49,993 nucleotides of DNA from Chloroflexota bacterium (GCA_016179845.1 JACPCK010000054.1:1-49993), one strand, 5' to 3'. Positions 32,276 to 41,441 are shown, counted from the first letter of the stretch. The notes: a model not told the origin generated them from the letters alone. Program-made: numbers and translations.

Positions 32276-33534
32276 TTATGTATCATCCGGCGGCCTCTCG
32301 TCCGCGCCGGCTGCTCCTCTCCCAGGGCCAAACCTCTCCCGCAGGCCCTTCACGTACCCCACGTAGTTCCGCCGCGTCTCCACCAGGTGGTCGCCCCCGA
32401 ACTTCTCCATGAAGGCATCGGCCAGCACCAGGGCCAGCATCGCCTCCCCGATGACGCACGCCGGCGGCACCTGGCACACGTCGGACCGCTCGTAGTGGGC
32501 CTGCACCCGCTCCCCCGTGTCCAGGTCCACCGACGGCAGCGGCCTCCCCAGCGTGGAGATAGGCTTGACCGCCACATGCACCACGATGGGCTCCCCGTTG
32601 CTCATTCCACCCACGATGCCGCCCGCGCGGTTGGTCACGTGCCGGAAGGGCACCGGCCCCTCCGAGGCCCGCTCAATGATGTCGTGGACCTGGGAACCCG
32701 GCAGCTCCGTGTTGCCAAAGGCGGGCCCTATCTCCACACCCTTCACCGCGTTGATGCTCATGAAGGCCTGGGCTATCAGGGCGTCCAGCTTGGTGTCCCA
32801 GTGGACGTGAGACCCCAGGCCAACGGGCACCCCGTAGGCTATCACCTCGAACACCCCGCCCACCGTGTCCCCCGCCTCCCTGGCCGCATCGATCAGGGCC
32901 ATCATCTCCTTCTCCACAGCGGGGTCAGCGCAGCGCACCGGCGACTCCTCCACGCGGTCCCAGTCTATCGGCTCCCTCGGGGTTGCCTTGATCTTTCCCA
33001 GGCTTATCACATGGCTGCGGAAGGCTATCCCGAACTCCTCCAGCAGGCGCTGGCACACTGCCCCGGCCGCCACGCGGGCCGTGGTCTCCCTGGCCGAGGC
33101 CCGCTCCAGGACGTTGCGCACGTCCTGTTGGCCGTACTTCATCACCCCGGGCAGGTCTGCGTGGCCCGGCCTCAGGCGCGTGACTCGCTTCACCTCGCCC
33201 TCGATGGGGGTGATGGACATCTGCTCCTGCCAGTTGGCCCAGTCCTTGTTCTCGATGTACATGCCGATGGGGGACCCCAGGGTGTGGCCGTGCCGCACCC
33301 CCGAGAGGACCCGCGCGTAGTCCTTCTCGATCTGCATGCGGCCACCGCGGCCGAGAGGACCCGCGCGTAGTCCTTCTCGATCTGCATGCGGCCACCGCGG
33401 CCGTACCCCTTCTGGCGCCGGGCCAGTTGCTGGGCTATGTACTCCTCGCTCAAAGGCAGTCCCGCCGGGACCCCCTCCACTATCACTGTAAGGGCCTGCC
33501 CGTGGGACTCTCCTGCCGTCAGGAACCGCACCAT
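32276..33534 (-). pseudogene. aroC: Chorismate synthase, frameshifted by a 50-bp duplication
   Basis: Two frames together give a full chorismate synthase, the FMN-dependent last step of the shikimate pathway. From ATG 33534 one frame reads [20 protein letters not shown] to [17 protein letters not shown]. The other continues with [47 protein letters not shown] and YERSDVCQVPPACVIGEAM. The frames are separated only by an exact 50-bp tandem duplication (33301-33350 = 33351-33400). Removing one copy restores the gene. Since this enzyme is usually essential, an assembly artefact is as likely as a mutation. Confidence 0.9.
33301..33400. repeat. Exact 50-bp tandem duplication inside aroC
   Basis: The two copies, 33301-33350 and 33351-33400, are identical base for base. 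Fifty is not a multiple of three, so the duplication breaks the frame. The unit is bounded by CCGAGAGGAC and GCCACCGCGG. Confidence 0.97.
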
Positions 33535-33585
33535 CCCTTTCCATCCTCTCTGTTGCAACTCTTTCGGAAGGGTTCCCCGACAATG

Positions 33586-34428
33586 TTACAACGCCTTGCG
33601 GGCCGCCTCAAACATCACCTCCAGCGGCGCCTGCCGCCCCGTCCACAGGCGGAAGGCCTCGGCGCCCTGGTACACCAGCATCGGCAGGCCGCCCAGAGTG
33701 CGGGCGCCCGCCTTCTTCGCCTCTCGCAGCAGGGGCGTCTCCGGCGGATTGTACACGATGTCGTACACCAGGGCCGAGACTGGTATCAGGTCCGCTGTCA
33801 TGGGTGTCTCACCCTCGCCGGGGCCGTGCTTCATCCCCAGGGTTGTGCAGTTCACGATAAGGTCTGCCTGCGCCGCCGCGGCCCTCAGGGCCGCCGCCTC
33901 CAGGGGCACGGTCTTCACCTGCGCCAAGGCGGGCCTCACAGCCTTCGCCACTGCCTGGGCCCGCTTTCGGGTCCTGTTGGCCATGTACAGGGCCGCGACA
34001 CCCTCTCTGGCCAGAGCCAGGGCTATAGCCCTGGCCGAGCCTCCTGCCCCCAGGACCAGGGCCCTCTTCCCCCTGGGCTCGAACTTCCCCTCACCGCGCA
34101 AGGCCCGCAGGAAACCGTAGGTGTCGGTGTTGTACCCTGTCAGACGTCCCCCGTCGTTCACCGCGGTGTTCACCGCCCCCAGCGAGCGGGCCCACGGGTC
34201 GAGCCCGTCCAGAAGCCGACACACAGTCTCCTTGTGGGGCACCGTTACGTTGAACCCGATGACACCGGGCCGTCTTAGCTTCTGGACCCTTGTTTCTAGC
34301 GTATCCGGCGCTGTCTCCCAGGCCTCGAAACGCACGTCCAGGCCCAGGTGGTCGAAGGCTGCCTGCTGGAACACCGGCGATATGCTGTGCTTGAGAGGGT
34401 AGCCGATGATGCCGGCCAGACGCGTCAC
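33586..34428 (-). CDS. aroE: Shikimate dehydrogenase
   Basis: A 280-aa NADP-dependent enzyme that reduces 3-dehydroshikimate. The substrate site shows HSISPVFQQAAF and NVTVPHKET with the catalytic lysine. GAVNTAVN and GYNTDTYGF follow, then the glycine-rich NADP loop VLGAGGSARAIALALA and MANRTRKRA (the NRTxxR clamp). The GTG start at 34428 lies directly after the ruvX stop. It is part of the alaS-to-tgt run. Confidence 0.96.
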   Translation of the reverse strand: MTRLAGIIGYPLKHSISPVFQQAAFDHLGLDVRFEAWETAPDTLETRVQKLRRPGVIGFNVTVPHKETVCRLLDGLDPWARSLGAVNTAVNDGGRLTGYNTDTYGFLRALRGEGKFEPRGKRALVLGAGGSARAIALALAREGVAALYMANRTRKRAQAVAKAVRPALAQVKTVPLEAAALRAAAAQADLIVNCTTLGMKHGPGEGETPMTADLIPVSALVYDIVYNPPETPLLREAKKAGARTLGGLPMLVYQGAEAFRLWTGRQAPLEVMFEAARKAL

Positions 34429-34429
34429 C

Positions 34430-34855
34430 CTATCCCATCCTCTTTCTGAGAGAGTCCAGGTAGGACTGGAGGATCACCGCCGCAGCCGCCGCATCGGCCC
34501 TGGCCTTCTCCCTGGAGGGCTTGCGGCCAGCCTGTCTCAGCAGGCGCTCTGCCTCAAAGGTGGAAAGCCGCTCATCCCACGTATCCACGGGCACCGCGCT
34601 CCTGGCTCGTAATGCCTGTACGAAGGCCATCACCTTCTCCCCCTGGGGCCCAAGGGTGCCCGAGAGGGAGTAAGGGACGCCAACCACGACGGCCTCTGCT
34701 CCCTCTTCCTCAGCCAGCTTCAGAACGGTGGCCAGGTCCTTCTCCTGAGTCCTTCGGGCCAGGGTCGTCAAAGGGGAGGCCAGGAGGCCCGAAGGGCCGC
34801 TCATAGCTACCCCTATGCGACGTTCCCCCACATCAAGGCCCATCAACCGGCCCAT
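34430..34855 (-). CDS. ruvX: Putative pre-16S rRNA nuclease / Holliday junction resolvase-like
   Basis: A 141-aa YqgF/RuvX protein with an RNase H-like fold: MGLDVGERRIGVAMSGP (first acidic residue), VVVGVPYSLSGTLG, DERLSTFEAERLL (second) and ARADAAAAAVILQSYLD (third). It processes the 5' end of 16S rRNA in E. coli. Usual length. It sits in the common alaS-ruvX neighbourhood, followed by aroE with one base between. Confidence 0.94.
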   Translation of the reverse strand: MGRLMGLDVGERRIGVAMSGPSGLLASPLTTLARRTQEKDLATVLKLAEEEGAEAVVVGVPYSLSGTLGPQGEKVMAFVQALRARSAVPVDTWDERLSTFEAERLLRQAGRKPSREKARADAAAAAVILQSYLDSLRKRMG

Positions 34856-34862
34856 CAGCTCT

Positions 34863-35120
34863 CTACCATCGCCTCATCACGAGCCCGCCCACGGCCATAA
34901 CTAGCCACACCGCCAGGGTCACCAGCATGGCCGTAGGATAGCCGATGGTATCCAGCCCCACCCTGGGGCCCACGATACCCCACATGACCATCACCAGCCA
35001 GGCGGTGAAGAAAAAGCCCGCAACCCTTCCTGGTATTCTGAACACCATGCGAAACGCTCGCGCACCGGAAGTCTTCTCCCGCCACACCCGGAACAGAAAG
35101 CCGTCATTAGTATTGGACAA
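34863..35120 (-). CDS. Small two-helix membrane protein
   Basis: An 85-aa protein with a basic N-terminus (RVWREKTSGARAFRMVFRIP) and two membrane helices (FFFTAWLVMVMWGIVG and MLVTLAVWLVMAVGGLVM). No recognised family. It lies between alaS (28-base gap) and ruvX (7-base gap) on the same strand, hence probably in the same transcript. Confidence 0.65.
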   Translation of the reverse strand: MSNTNDGFLFRVWREKTSGARAFRMVFRIPGRVAGFFFTAWLVMVMWGIVGPRVGLDTIGYPTAMLVTLAVWLVMAVGGLVMRRW

Positions 35121-35148
35121 CTACTCAACCCTTCTTTAGGTGGAGTAC

Positions 35149-38100
35149 CTAGGGCTTGCCCCGCGACCTCCTCACAATCTCCGCCACCTTCCCAAGGGCC
35201 TCCGCCAGCTTCTCCTTGTGGCGACCGCCCGCCTGGGCCAGCTCGGGCCGGCCGCCGCCGCTACCGCCCATCACGTAGGCCGCCTCCCGGACGATACGCA
35301 CCGCATCGTAGCCTTTGCTTACCAGGTCCTTGGTTACCATGGCCACCAGAACAGGACGCTCCTCCAGGACAGCCCCCAGCACCAGGATGCCGCTCTTCAG
35401 GCGGTCCCGCAGATGGTCTCCTACCTCCCGCAGGGCCTCCACGCTGGAGACTTCCATTCGCCCCACCAGCACCTTCACTCCGTCTACCTCCCTGGCCGCG
35501 CTGAGCAATGCCTCGGCGTCCCTGCGGGCCAGCTCCCTCTCCAGGGCCTGGCGACGCCTCCATTCCCCTTCCAGGGCGTCCACAAGGGCCTTGACCTTCG
35601 CCTCCACCTCCTGGGGCGTCCCCTTGAGGACCTGGGCTACCGACTCCAGAAGGCCAAACCGCTCCCGGATCAGCACCTCAGCGAAACGGCCCGTCACCGC
35701 CTCGATCCGCCGCGCCCCGGAGCCGATGCTCTGCTCCGAGGTGATGAGAAACAGGCCGATGTCCCCCGTCCGCTCCACGTGGGTGCCGCCGCATACCTCC
35801 ACGCTGAAAGGCTCCCCGTTGGCCACCTCCACCACCCGCACCCGCTCCCCATACATATCGCCGAAGAAGGCCAGCGCCCCCTCCTGAACGGCCTGCGCGT
35901 AGCCCGTTTCCCGCTTCCTGACCGGCACGTTCATTCGGATGCGCTCGTTCACCATGGACTCCACAGCCCACATCTCCTCGGGCGAGAGGGCTGCGATATG
36001 GCTGAAGTCGAACCGCAGCCGGTCCGGCGCCACCAGGGAGCCCGCCTGCCGCACGTGGGTCCCCAGGACCTGGCGCAGGGCTGCATGGAGCAGGTGGGTC
36101 GCCGTGTGGTTGCGGGCTGTGTCCTGGCGGCGCTGGGGGTCTACGCGGGCCTGCGCATCGTCCCCCAGGGCCACTACCCCCTCCAACACCTTTCCCCTGT
36201 GCACCGTCAGGTCTCGCACCGGCATCTGGGCGTCGTATACCTGGACACGGCCCTTCGGGAGAAGTACCTCTCCAGCATCCCCCACCTGGCCCCCCATCTC
36301 GGCATAGAAGGGCGTCTCTCGCAGCACCACCTCCACCTCCTGCCCCGCCGTCGCCTGGGACACCGCCTCCCCGTTTGCCACCAGGCCCACCACCACCGTG
36401 GGCTGTATCAGCGTCTCATAGCCCACAAAGCGGGTAGCCCCTACCCCCAGGGCCTTGTAGACATCAGCCGTAGCCCTGGCGCCTCCCTCCAAGCGGGCTG
36501 CGGCCCGGGCCCGCTCCCGCTGGGCCGCCATCTCCCGCCGGAACCCCTCCATGTCCACGTCCAGCCCGTGCTCCCGGGCAATCTCCTGGGTCAGCTCTGG
36601 CGGGAAACCATAGGTATCGTAAAGCAGGAACACCACGTCCCCAGGGAGGGAGCCGGACATCACTTGCCTCAGCTTGGAAACCACCGCAGCCCCAGCCTCC
36701 CTGGCCACAGAGACCGCTTCCTCCAGCGTCGGCTGAGCCCTTCTCAGGCTGTCGATACGCCTCATTTGCTGGTCAGCTACCTTGAGGACCTGGCCCACCC
36801 GCTCCTGCAACTCCCCCAGCTTGAACTCCTGGAACACCCCCTGGACCCACTGCTCCTTCAGGCTATCCCCCGCCTCCTTGAGAATGAGGTACGCATCCTT
36901 CAGCAAACGCCCGGGAGGCGTCCCGCCTCCATGGGCCCTGGCCTTGCCCACCTCCACGTCTATCCTCTTGCTGACCAGCCCTGCTATCGTCTCTAGGACC
37001 TGATTGTGGGCTATTATGGCGTTCTCAAGGAGACGCTTGCCCTCTCCGTACACCTGGCCGAACCGCTCCTCCTCCAGTTCCAGCACCCGAAGGATGAACC
37101 CCTCGTTCTTTTTCAGGTCCGGGTACTGGCCCTCCATACGCTCGATCACCGCCCGAGCCACATGTGGCAGGAGAATCTGCGATCGGGCTGAGCCTGTCGC
37201 AGCACCAAGCCCCAGTTGCCGACCGTAGCGGATCGCCCGACGGATGATCCGTCTCAGGACATAGCCGCGTCCCTCGTTGGCCGGCACCACGCCATCGTTT
37301 ATCAGGAATGTGGCCCCGCGGGCGTGCTCCGCCACGACTCTAATAGCGTAGTCTGTCTCCTTGTCCTGGCCATAGCTCTTGCCTGTCAGATCACACAGCC
37401 GCCCGATGACCTGCTGGAACAGGTCTGTGTCGTACACCGTGTGTTTGCCCTGGACTACGGTTGCAGCGCGTTCCAGGCCCATGCCGGTGTCGATGTTGGG
37501 CACTGGAAGGGGGGAACGCTTCTTATCTGCGTCCTGGAAGAACTGCATGAACACCAGGTTCCACAGCTCCACGAAGCGACCGCAGCGGTCGCAGTTGGGG
37601 TGGCAGCCCTTGACCTCCTCGCCGCGCTCACCCTGAGCCTGCCTGCCCTGAGCATCGTCGAAGGGTCGAATGGGCTGAAGGGCGGCCTGTGCCACCTCCT
37701 CCACCGTAGCCATGTCGCCACAGCCGTGCTCACGGCCAAAGTCGTAGTGTATCTCCGAGCAGGGCCCGCACGGGCCCTCAAGGCCGGCCGGCCCCCACCA
37801 GTTGTCCCTCTCTCCATAGCGATAGATGCGCTCCGCTGGCACTCCCATCCTTTCGTGCCACAGCCGGAAGGCCTCTTCGTCGTCCCGGTAGATGGTCACC
37901 CACAGCCGGGACGGGGGTAGCCGCAAGTGCCCGGTGACGAACTCCCAGGCGTACTGGATGGCACCCTCTTTGAAGTAGTCCCCCACCGAGAAGTTGCCCA
38001 GCATCTCAAAGAAGGTCAGGTGCTTGTAGTCCCCCGCCGCATCGATGTCCGTTGTCCGGAAGCACTTCTGGCAGGAGGTAAGGCGCCTAGAAGGCGGCGT

Positions 38101-38265
38101 TGCCAGGCCGGTGAAGTAGGGCTTGAACTGGACCATCCCCGCGGTAGTCAGCAGCAGGGTGGGGTCCCCCGCAGGAATCAGAGATGACGATGGCATGAGC
38201 AGGTGGCCCCTGGCCTGGAAGTAGTCCAGGAAGGCCTGGCGTATCTGGTCAGCAGTCATGGACAT
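35149..38265 (-). CDS. alaS: Alanine--tRNA ligase with large insertion
   Basis: About 1038 residues against a usual 870-900. The N-terminal class II core (FFEMLGNFSVGDYFKEGA, NIDTGMGLERAATV) charges tRNA-Ala. The editing domain has HTATHLLHAALR and CGGTHVERTGD (zinc ligands), and a C-Ala domain follows. The extra length has three sources: about 120 residues at 415-538 before LPGDVVFLLYDTYGFP, an in-frame repeat peptide at about 201-217 (PFDDAQGRQAQGERGEE), and another near 355-363 (AATGSARSQ). ATG 38265 follows GAGGG; ATG 38286 and 38259 are alternatives. It is first in the run toward tgt. Confidence 0.95.
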   Translation of the reverse strand: MSMTADQIRQAFLDYFQARGHLLMPSSSLIPAGDPTLLLTTAGMVQFKPYFTGLATPPSRRLTSCQKCFRTTDIDAAGDYKHLTFFEMLGNFSVGDYFKEGAIQYAWEFVTGHLRLPPSRLWVTIYRDDEEAFRLWHERMGVPAERIYRYGERDNWWGPAGLEGPCGPCSEIHYDFGREHGCGDMATVEEVAQAALQPIRPFDDAQGRQAQGERGEEVKGCHPNCDRCGRFVELWNLVFMQFFQDADKKRSPLPVPNIDTGMGLERAATVVQGKHTVYDTDLFQQVIGRLCDLTGKSYGQDKETDYAIRVVAEHARGATFLINDGVVPANEGRGYVLRRIIRRAIRYGRQLGLGAATGSARSQILLPHVARAVIERMEGQYPDLKKNEGFILRVLELEEERFGQVYGEGKRLLENAIIAHNQVLETIAGLVSKRIDVEVGKARAHGGGTPPGRLLKDAYLILKEAGDSLKEQWVQGVFQEFKLGELQERVGQVLKVADQQMRRIDSLRRAQPTLEEAVSVAREAGAAVVSKLRQVMSGSLPGDVVFLLYDTYGFPPELTQEIAREHGLDVDMEGFRREMAAQRERARAAARLEGGARATADVYKALGVGATRFVGYETLIQPTVVVGLVANGEAVSQATAGQEVEVVLRETPFYAEMGGQVGDAGEVLLPKGRVQVYDAQMPVRDLTVHRGKVLEGVVALGDDAQARVDPQRRQDTARNHTATHLLHAALRQVLGTHVRQAGSLVAPDRLRFDFSHIAALSPEEMWAVESMVNERIRMNVPVRKRETGYAQAVQEGALAFFGDMYGERVRVVEVANGEPFSVEVCGGTHVERTGDIGLFLITSEQSIGSGARRIEAVTGRFAEVLIRERFGLLESVAQVLKGTPQEVEAKVKALVDALEGEWRRRQALERELARRDAEALLSAAREVDGVKVLVGRMEVSSVEALREVGDHLRDRLKSGILVLGAVLEERPVLVAMVTKDLVSKGYDAVRIVREAAYVMGGSGGGRPELAQAGGRHKEKLAEALGKVAEIVRRSRGKP
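37185..37206. repeat. Palindromic short repeat in alaS, copy 1
   Basis: GGGCTGAGCCTGTCGCAGCACC, a diverged half of the CCTGAGCCTGTCGAAGG repeat, in frame. It encodes the GAATGSARS stretch that has no counterpart in typical AlaRS between the GRQLGL and LPHVA motifs. Confidence 0.5.
37625..37673. repeat. Palindromic short repeats in alaS, copy 2
   Basis: Two adjacent degenerate repeat units (CACCCTGAGCCTG and CCCTGAGCATCGTCGAAGGG), in frame. They encode about 17 extra residues beside the CHPNCDRCG zinc-ribbon-like stretch of the catalytic domain. Confidence 0.65.
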
Positions 38266-38313
38266 GGCGCCCTCACTGCACCTCAAGCAAAAGAAATACC
38301 TGGTGCTGGATAG

Positions 38314-38319
38314 ATTATA
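38314..38319 (-). promoter_or_regulatory. Likely -10 element of the alaS promoter
   Basis: A perfect TATAAT on the minus strand, about 50 bases before the alaS start. The -35 region 17 bases upstream is weak (TATACC). A short hairpin (CTGGCGCT/AGCACCAG) overlaps it. Confidence 0.45.
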
Positions 38320-38456
38320 GCGCCAGGTCAGCTACAGGTATATCTGAGGTAGCACAGGGTACCTGATCTTACATGTGCCAGGAGAGCTAGTTTGATTAAG
38401 GGGGCCTCTCTTCGCTAACCGCCCTTTGTTTCCAACCCTTTGCCACTTCAGATAGT

Positions 38457-39458
38457 TCACACCCCCAGCACCTTCGTCAGGTTCCGCCCCACGATACCGT
38501 CCTTGGCCCGCTGGGAGATGGGCGCTCCCCTCAGCCAGCCTACCGGGTCCGTGAACCCCATGTCAAAGGGATAGTCGCTCCCCAAGACCACCTGGGACGG
38601 CCCCACCAGGTCCAGCAGGAACTTCAGGTTCCTGTAGCTGTGGACAATGTGGTCGAAGTAGAGGCCTCGCAGGTACTCCTCGGGCAGCTTCCTCAAGGCG
38701 ATGGCCTTCGTCTCCGGCCGCCACTTGACCGTATGCTCGATCCGCGCGATGCCGTAGCAGGCGTACCCTCCCCCGTGGGCGAAGCAGAGCTTCAGGTCCG
38801 GCAGGCGGTCCAGGACCCCCCCAAAGATGAGCGAGGCGATGCAGATGGTCGTGTCCAGGATGAAGCCGATGGAGTTAGAGAGGTAGTATCTCCCCAGACG
38901 GTCGCCCCCGGCCACTGGCAGCAGGGGATGGAAGAACACGAAGGCCCCGGCCTCATTACAGGCCTGCAGTATGGGGGCCAGAGAGGGGTCGTCCCAGTTC
39001 CTGCCCATCACGTTGGTCCCCAGCGTTACCCCCTTCAGCCCAAGGGAGCCCAGGGCCCTGTCCAGCTCCCTGGCGGCCAGCGCTGGGTCCTGGGCCGGCA
39101 CCGTGGCCAGGCCCACAAACCGCTGGGGCCGGTCCCTGCACCACTCGGCGATCTCCTCGTTGATATCCCGGGAGGACCGCAGGGCCAGCGCAGGGTCAAG
39201 GTGGTAGTTGGTGAGCCAGGGCGCCACCGATAGGACCTGGGTGCTCACCCCTTTGGAGTCCATGTCCCGCACGCGCTCCTCCGGCAGGAAGCGCCAGTTG
39301 GCCTCCACCGGACTGGCCTTGCGCTCTGCGTTGAGGATTGACGAAACCCCTCCCTCCTGCACCAGGGAGGCGCCGTACCACCTCTCGCCCCTGTCCAAGG
39401 CAGCCCACATGGCCTGTGGTATCAGGTGGGCATGGACGTCAATGGCTTTTGTCGACAT
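38457..39458 (-). CDS. ACMSD-like amidohydrolase
   Basis: About 333 residues, amidohydrolase_2 family. It starts MSTKAIDVHAHLIP with the H-x-H metal ligands, then FHPLLPVAGGDRLGRYYLSN (third ligand), CFAHGGGYACYG and the acid in GSDYPFDMGF. It matches aminocarboxymuconate-semialdehyde decarboxylase-like enzymes; the true substrate is unknown. ATG 39458 follows AAAGGGGTGATG; the frame extends 11 codons further without a ribosome site. It is more distant from the tandem pair at 13348-15758 than those are from each other. Confidence 0.9.
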   Translation of the reverse strand: MSTKAIDVHAHLIPQAMWAALDRGERWYGASLVQEGGVSSILNAERKASPVEANWRFLPEERVRDMDSKGVSTQVLSVAPWLTNYHLDPALALRSSRDINEEIAEWCRDRPQRFVGLATVPAQDPALAARELDRALGSLGLKGVTLGTNVMGRNWDDPSLAPILQACNEAGAFVFFHPLLPVAGGDRLGRYYLSNSIGFILDTTICIASLIFGGVLDRLPDLKLCFAHGGGYACYGIARIEHTVKWRPETKAIALRKLPEEYLRGLYFDHIVHSYRNLKFLLDLVGPSQVVLGSDYPFDMGFTDPVGWLRGAPISQRAKDGIVGRNLTKVLGV

Positions 39459-39559
39459 AACATCACCCCTTTGTCGGCTCTTGAGTCGCAAGTATAAGAC
39501 CTGCCCTGTTCGGGCTCAACCCGCTTCCCTATGAGTCGTATGCTAAGATTACCAGCGTT

Positions 39560-40783
39560 GTGAACGGCTCCGATGTGACCCCAATGCACAGGCAGGATGC
39601 CCGGCCCAGTCTGCTAGTAGGCCTTTCCGCCGCTACCATCTTCATGGTCCTGACGGCCAGTTTCATGATAGGCCCCTTGCTTGTGGAGCTCTCCGAGGAG
39701 TTCAATACGTCTATAGCGGTGGCCGGGCAACTGGCCACCGTGACCGCTTTCCTGTGGGCCTTCTCCGGCCCATCCTCAGGGCCCTTCTCCGATACGTATG
39801 GCAGGAAGCCTGTCGTCCTGCTGGGCCTCTTCATCATGGCCCTCAGCACCCTGGGGGCGGCCCTGTCCACCAGCTACGGTATGATGCTTTTCTTCCGTCT
39901 GCTGACGGGCGTCGGCGGAGGCATGGTCCCACCTACTCTAATGGCCACCCTGGGCGACTTCGTCCCCAGAGAGAGGCGCGGCAGGTCCATAGGAGTGGCT
40001 CAGGGTATCGCCAGCCTGGGCCCCGTCCTGGCCGTACCCCTCCTGGCGGTGGAGGCCGACTTCCTGGGCTGGCGGTCAGCCTTCTATACCGTCGCCGGGG
40101 GCCTTGCCTTCCTCCTTGTCTTGCTGAGCTTCATCTTCCCCGGCGGCAGCCCTGCCACCACGGCACGACTTCAGTTCCATCGCCGCATCCTCCAGGCATT
40201 CGGTCAGGGTGAGCCCAGGCTGATCGTCGCGGCGAACCTGCTGACCAGGGCTGGCTTCACCGTGGTGTCCACCTACGGGGCTGCGTTCCTCATGAGAAGC
40301 TACGGTCTAACCCTGGGCCAGGTTGCCGTTCCATTTTCCATCATCATGCTAGGCTCCACCGGAGGTAGCCTGATGGGGGGACTACTGGCAGACCGGCCCA
40401 GAGCCCTCCCCCTCGCTGCCACGGTCGTCGCCCTTGGTGGATGGGCCGCCGTTGCCCTCTTCCAGCTTCCCCTCGCCCTGTGGCTCTCCATGGTGCTGGG
40501 GGCACTGTTCAACATGGCGCTCCAGGGGCCTTTCCCCCTCTCCCTCAAGGTCCTCACCGAGCTCTCCAGCGAGTCCCGGGGCACCATGACCGGCCTCATC
40601 GCCCTCAGCAACCAGTCGGGCGTCATGCTGGGCGCGGCCCTGGGAGGTCTCATCCTGGGCCTGGGCGGCTACCTGGGACTTGGCTACCTTTGCCTGAGCG
40701 CCAGCGTCCTCTCCGGCGTATTCTTTCTGTTTCTGCATCTCCGCCTGAGCCGCCGAGTCCCCAGGGGTCCGGCCAGTCCCTAG
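39560..40783 (+). CDS. MFS transporter
   Basis: A 407-aa, 12-helix membrane protein. The family signature between helices 2 and 3 is GPFSDTYGRKPVVLLG, with a second-half echo GGLLADRPRALPLA. Helix 4-5 GVGGGMVPPTLMATLGDFVP and EASLGPVLAVPL-like prolines resemble drug/H+ antiporters (DHA1). Substrate unknown. The start is GTG 39560 or ATG 39584, neither with a clear ribosome site. It ends at a strong terminator. Confidence 0.9.
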   Translation: MNGSDVTPMHRQDARPSLLVGLSAATIFMVLTASFMIGPLLVELSEEFNTSIAVAGQLATVTAFLWAFSGPSSGPFSDTYGRKPVVLLGLFIMALSTLGAALSTSYGMMLFFRLLTGVGGGMVPPTLMATLGDFVPRERRGRSIGVAQGIASLGPVLAVPLLAVEADFLGWRSAFYTVAGGLAFLLVLLSFIFPGGSPATTARLQFHRRILQAFGQGEPRLIVAANLLTRAGFTVVSTYGAAFLMRSYGLTLGQVAVPFSIIMLGSTGGSLMGGLLADRPRALPLAATVVALGGWAAVALFQLPLALWLSMVLGALFNMALQGPFPLSLKVLTELSSESRGTMTGLIALSNQSGVMLGAALGGLILGLGGYLGLGYLCLSASVLSGVFFLFLHLRLSRRVPRGPASP

Positions 40784-40825
40784 CTGTCGAGGAGGACGAA
40801 GGGCCTTCCCCTAGTGTCAGAAAAC

Positions 40826-40853
40826 AAAAGGGGCCCGGAAACGGGCCCCTTTT
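40826..40853. terminator. Bidirectional intrinsic terminator
   Basis: A perfect 12-bp stem (AAAAGGGGCCCG / CGGGCCCCTTTT) with a GAAA loop. It serves the MFS gene on the plus strand and the facing 40879 gene on the minus strand. Confidence 0.9.
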
Positions 40854-40878
40854 GCCCCGATGGAGGTCTTAACGCGTC

Positions 40879-41313
40879 TTAGACCCGCGAGGCCCTTGGC
40901 TGTCTGAGCCGCCAGAAGGCCCAGGCCATTACCGCCAGAAGGGCTGCGGCCATAATCCCCAGGCCAGGGCCCGATATTCCGGGAACCGGCACAGGCGACG
41001 CCGTAGCTGTTGGCGAGCCCGCAACCCCAGTCGCCGTCGGGGGCACGGGAGTGCCAGCCACCGTTGTTGCCGTCGGGGGCACAGGCGTGCCAACCGCCGT
41101 AGCTGTACCGGGCACAGGCGTTTCGTGGTTGGCGCTGACCGACGAGGGGCTGCCTGCGGACAATAACAGGGCAAAGAATGAGAATGCCAGTGCTACTAGC
41201 GCGACGAGCAGCAAGTACTTTGGCCCAGCACTACCACTCTGTCTCCAGGGCCGGTCGAACAGGAACCTAATCAAGCTCCACACCTTAGCACCTCTCCTCA
41301 GAGGCTCCCTCAT
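40879..41313 (-). CDS. Surface protein with C-terminal sorting-like anchor
   Basis: About 144 residues. A basic N-terminus leads into one membrane helix (YLLLVALVALAFSFFALLLS), which may be an uncleaved or cleaved signal. A low-complexity Thr/Pro/Ala/Val repeat of about 50 residues (TPVPPTATTVAGTPVPPTAT type) follows. The end is VPGISGPGLGIMAAALLAVM plus a WRLRQPRASRV basic tail, resembling a motif-helix-Arg sorting signal such as IPTL-CTERM. No catalytic domain, so a spacer or surface glycoprotein is likely. I prefer ATG 41313 to TTG 41343. Confidence 0.6.
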   Translation of the reverse strand: MREPLRRGAKVWSLIRFLFDRPWRQSGSAGPKYLLLVALVALAFSFFALLLSAGSPSSVSANHETPVPGTATAVGTPVPPTATTVAGTPVPPTATGVAGSPTATASPVPVPGISGPGLGIMAAALLAVMAWAFWRLRQPRASRV

Positions 41314-41413
41314 AGCATAAGACAGCCTGCGCGTGGCAGACAAAGACCAATGATAGCAAGAAAACCTACCGTGTCAAGCCTATGCTCTCCTCGAGGGGAT
41401 TATTGACACTCCG

Positions 41414-41441
41414 CCTCCTGCCCGACGAGTTCGGCAGGAGG
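41414..41441. repeat. Hairpin in intergenic region
   Basis: CCTCCTGCC and GGCAGGAGG flank a ten-base loop, eight bases before the MITE-like copy 3. It may be a terminator for neither gene, given no T-run, and could be a REP-type element. Confidence 0.4.

Noticed and set aside
32261-33370. A 369-codon plus-strand frame opposite aroC
   Set aside because: Arg/His/Leu-rich shadow; aroC motifs on the minus strand are unmistakable.
35140-36996. A 618-codon open frame on the plus strand opposite alaS
   Set aside because: It is an antisense shadow of a GC-rich gene: proline- and histidine-rich translation, no ribosome site, no family. alaS on the other strand is certain.
38266-38456. T-box riboswitch upstream of alaS
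   Set aside because: I see no convincing specifier loop, T-box sequence or terminator pair; only a promoter-like TATAAT and a short hairpin.
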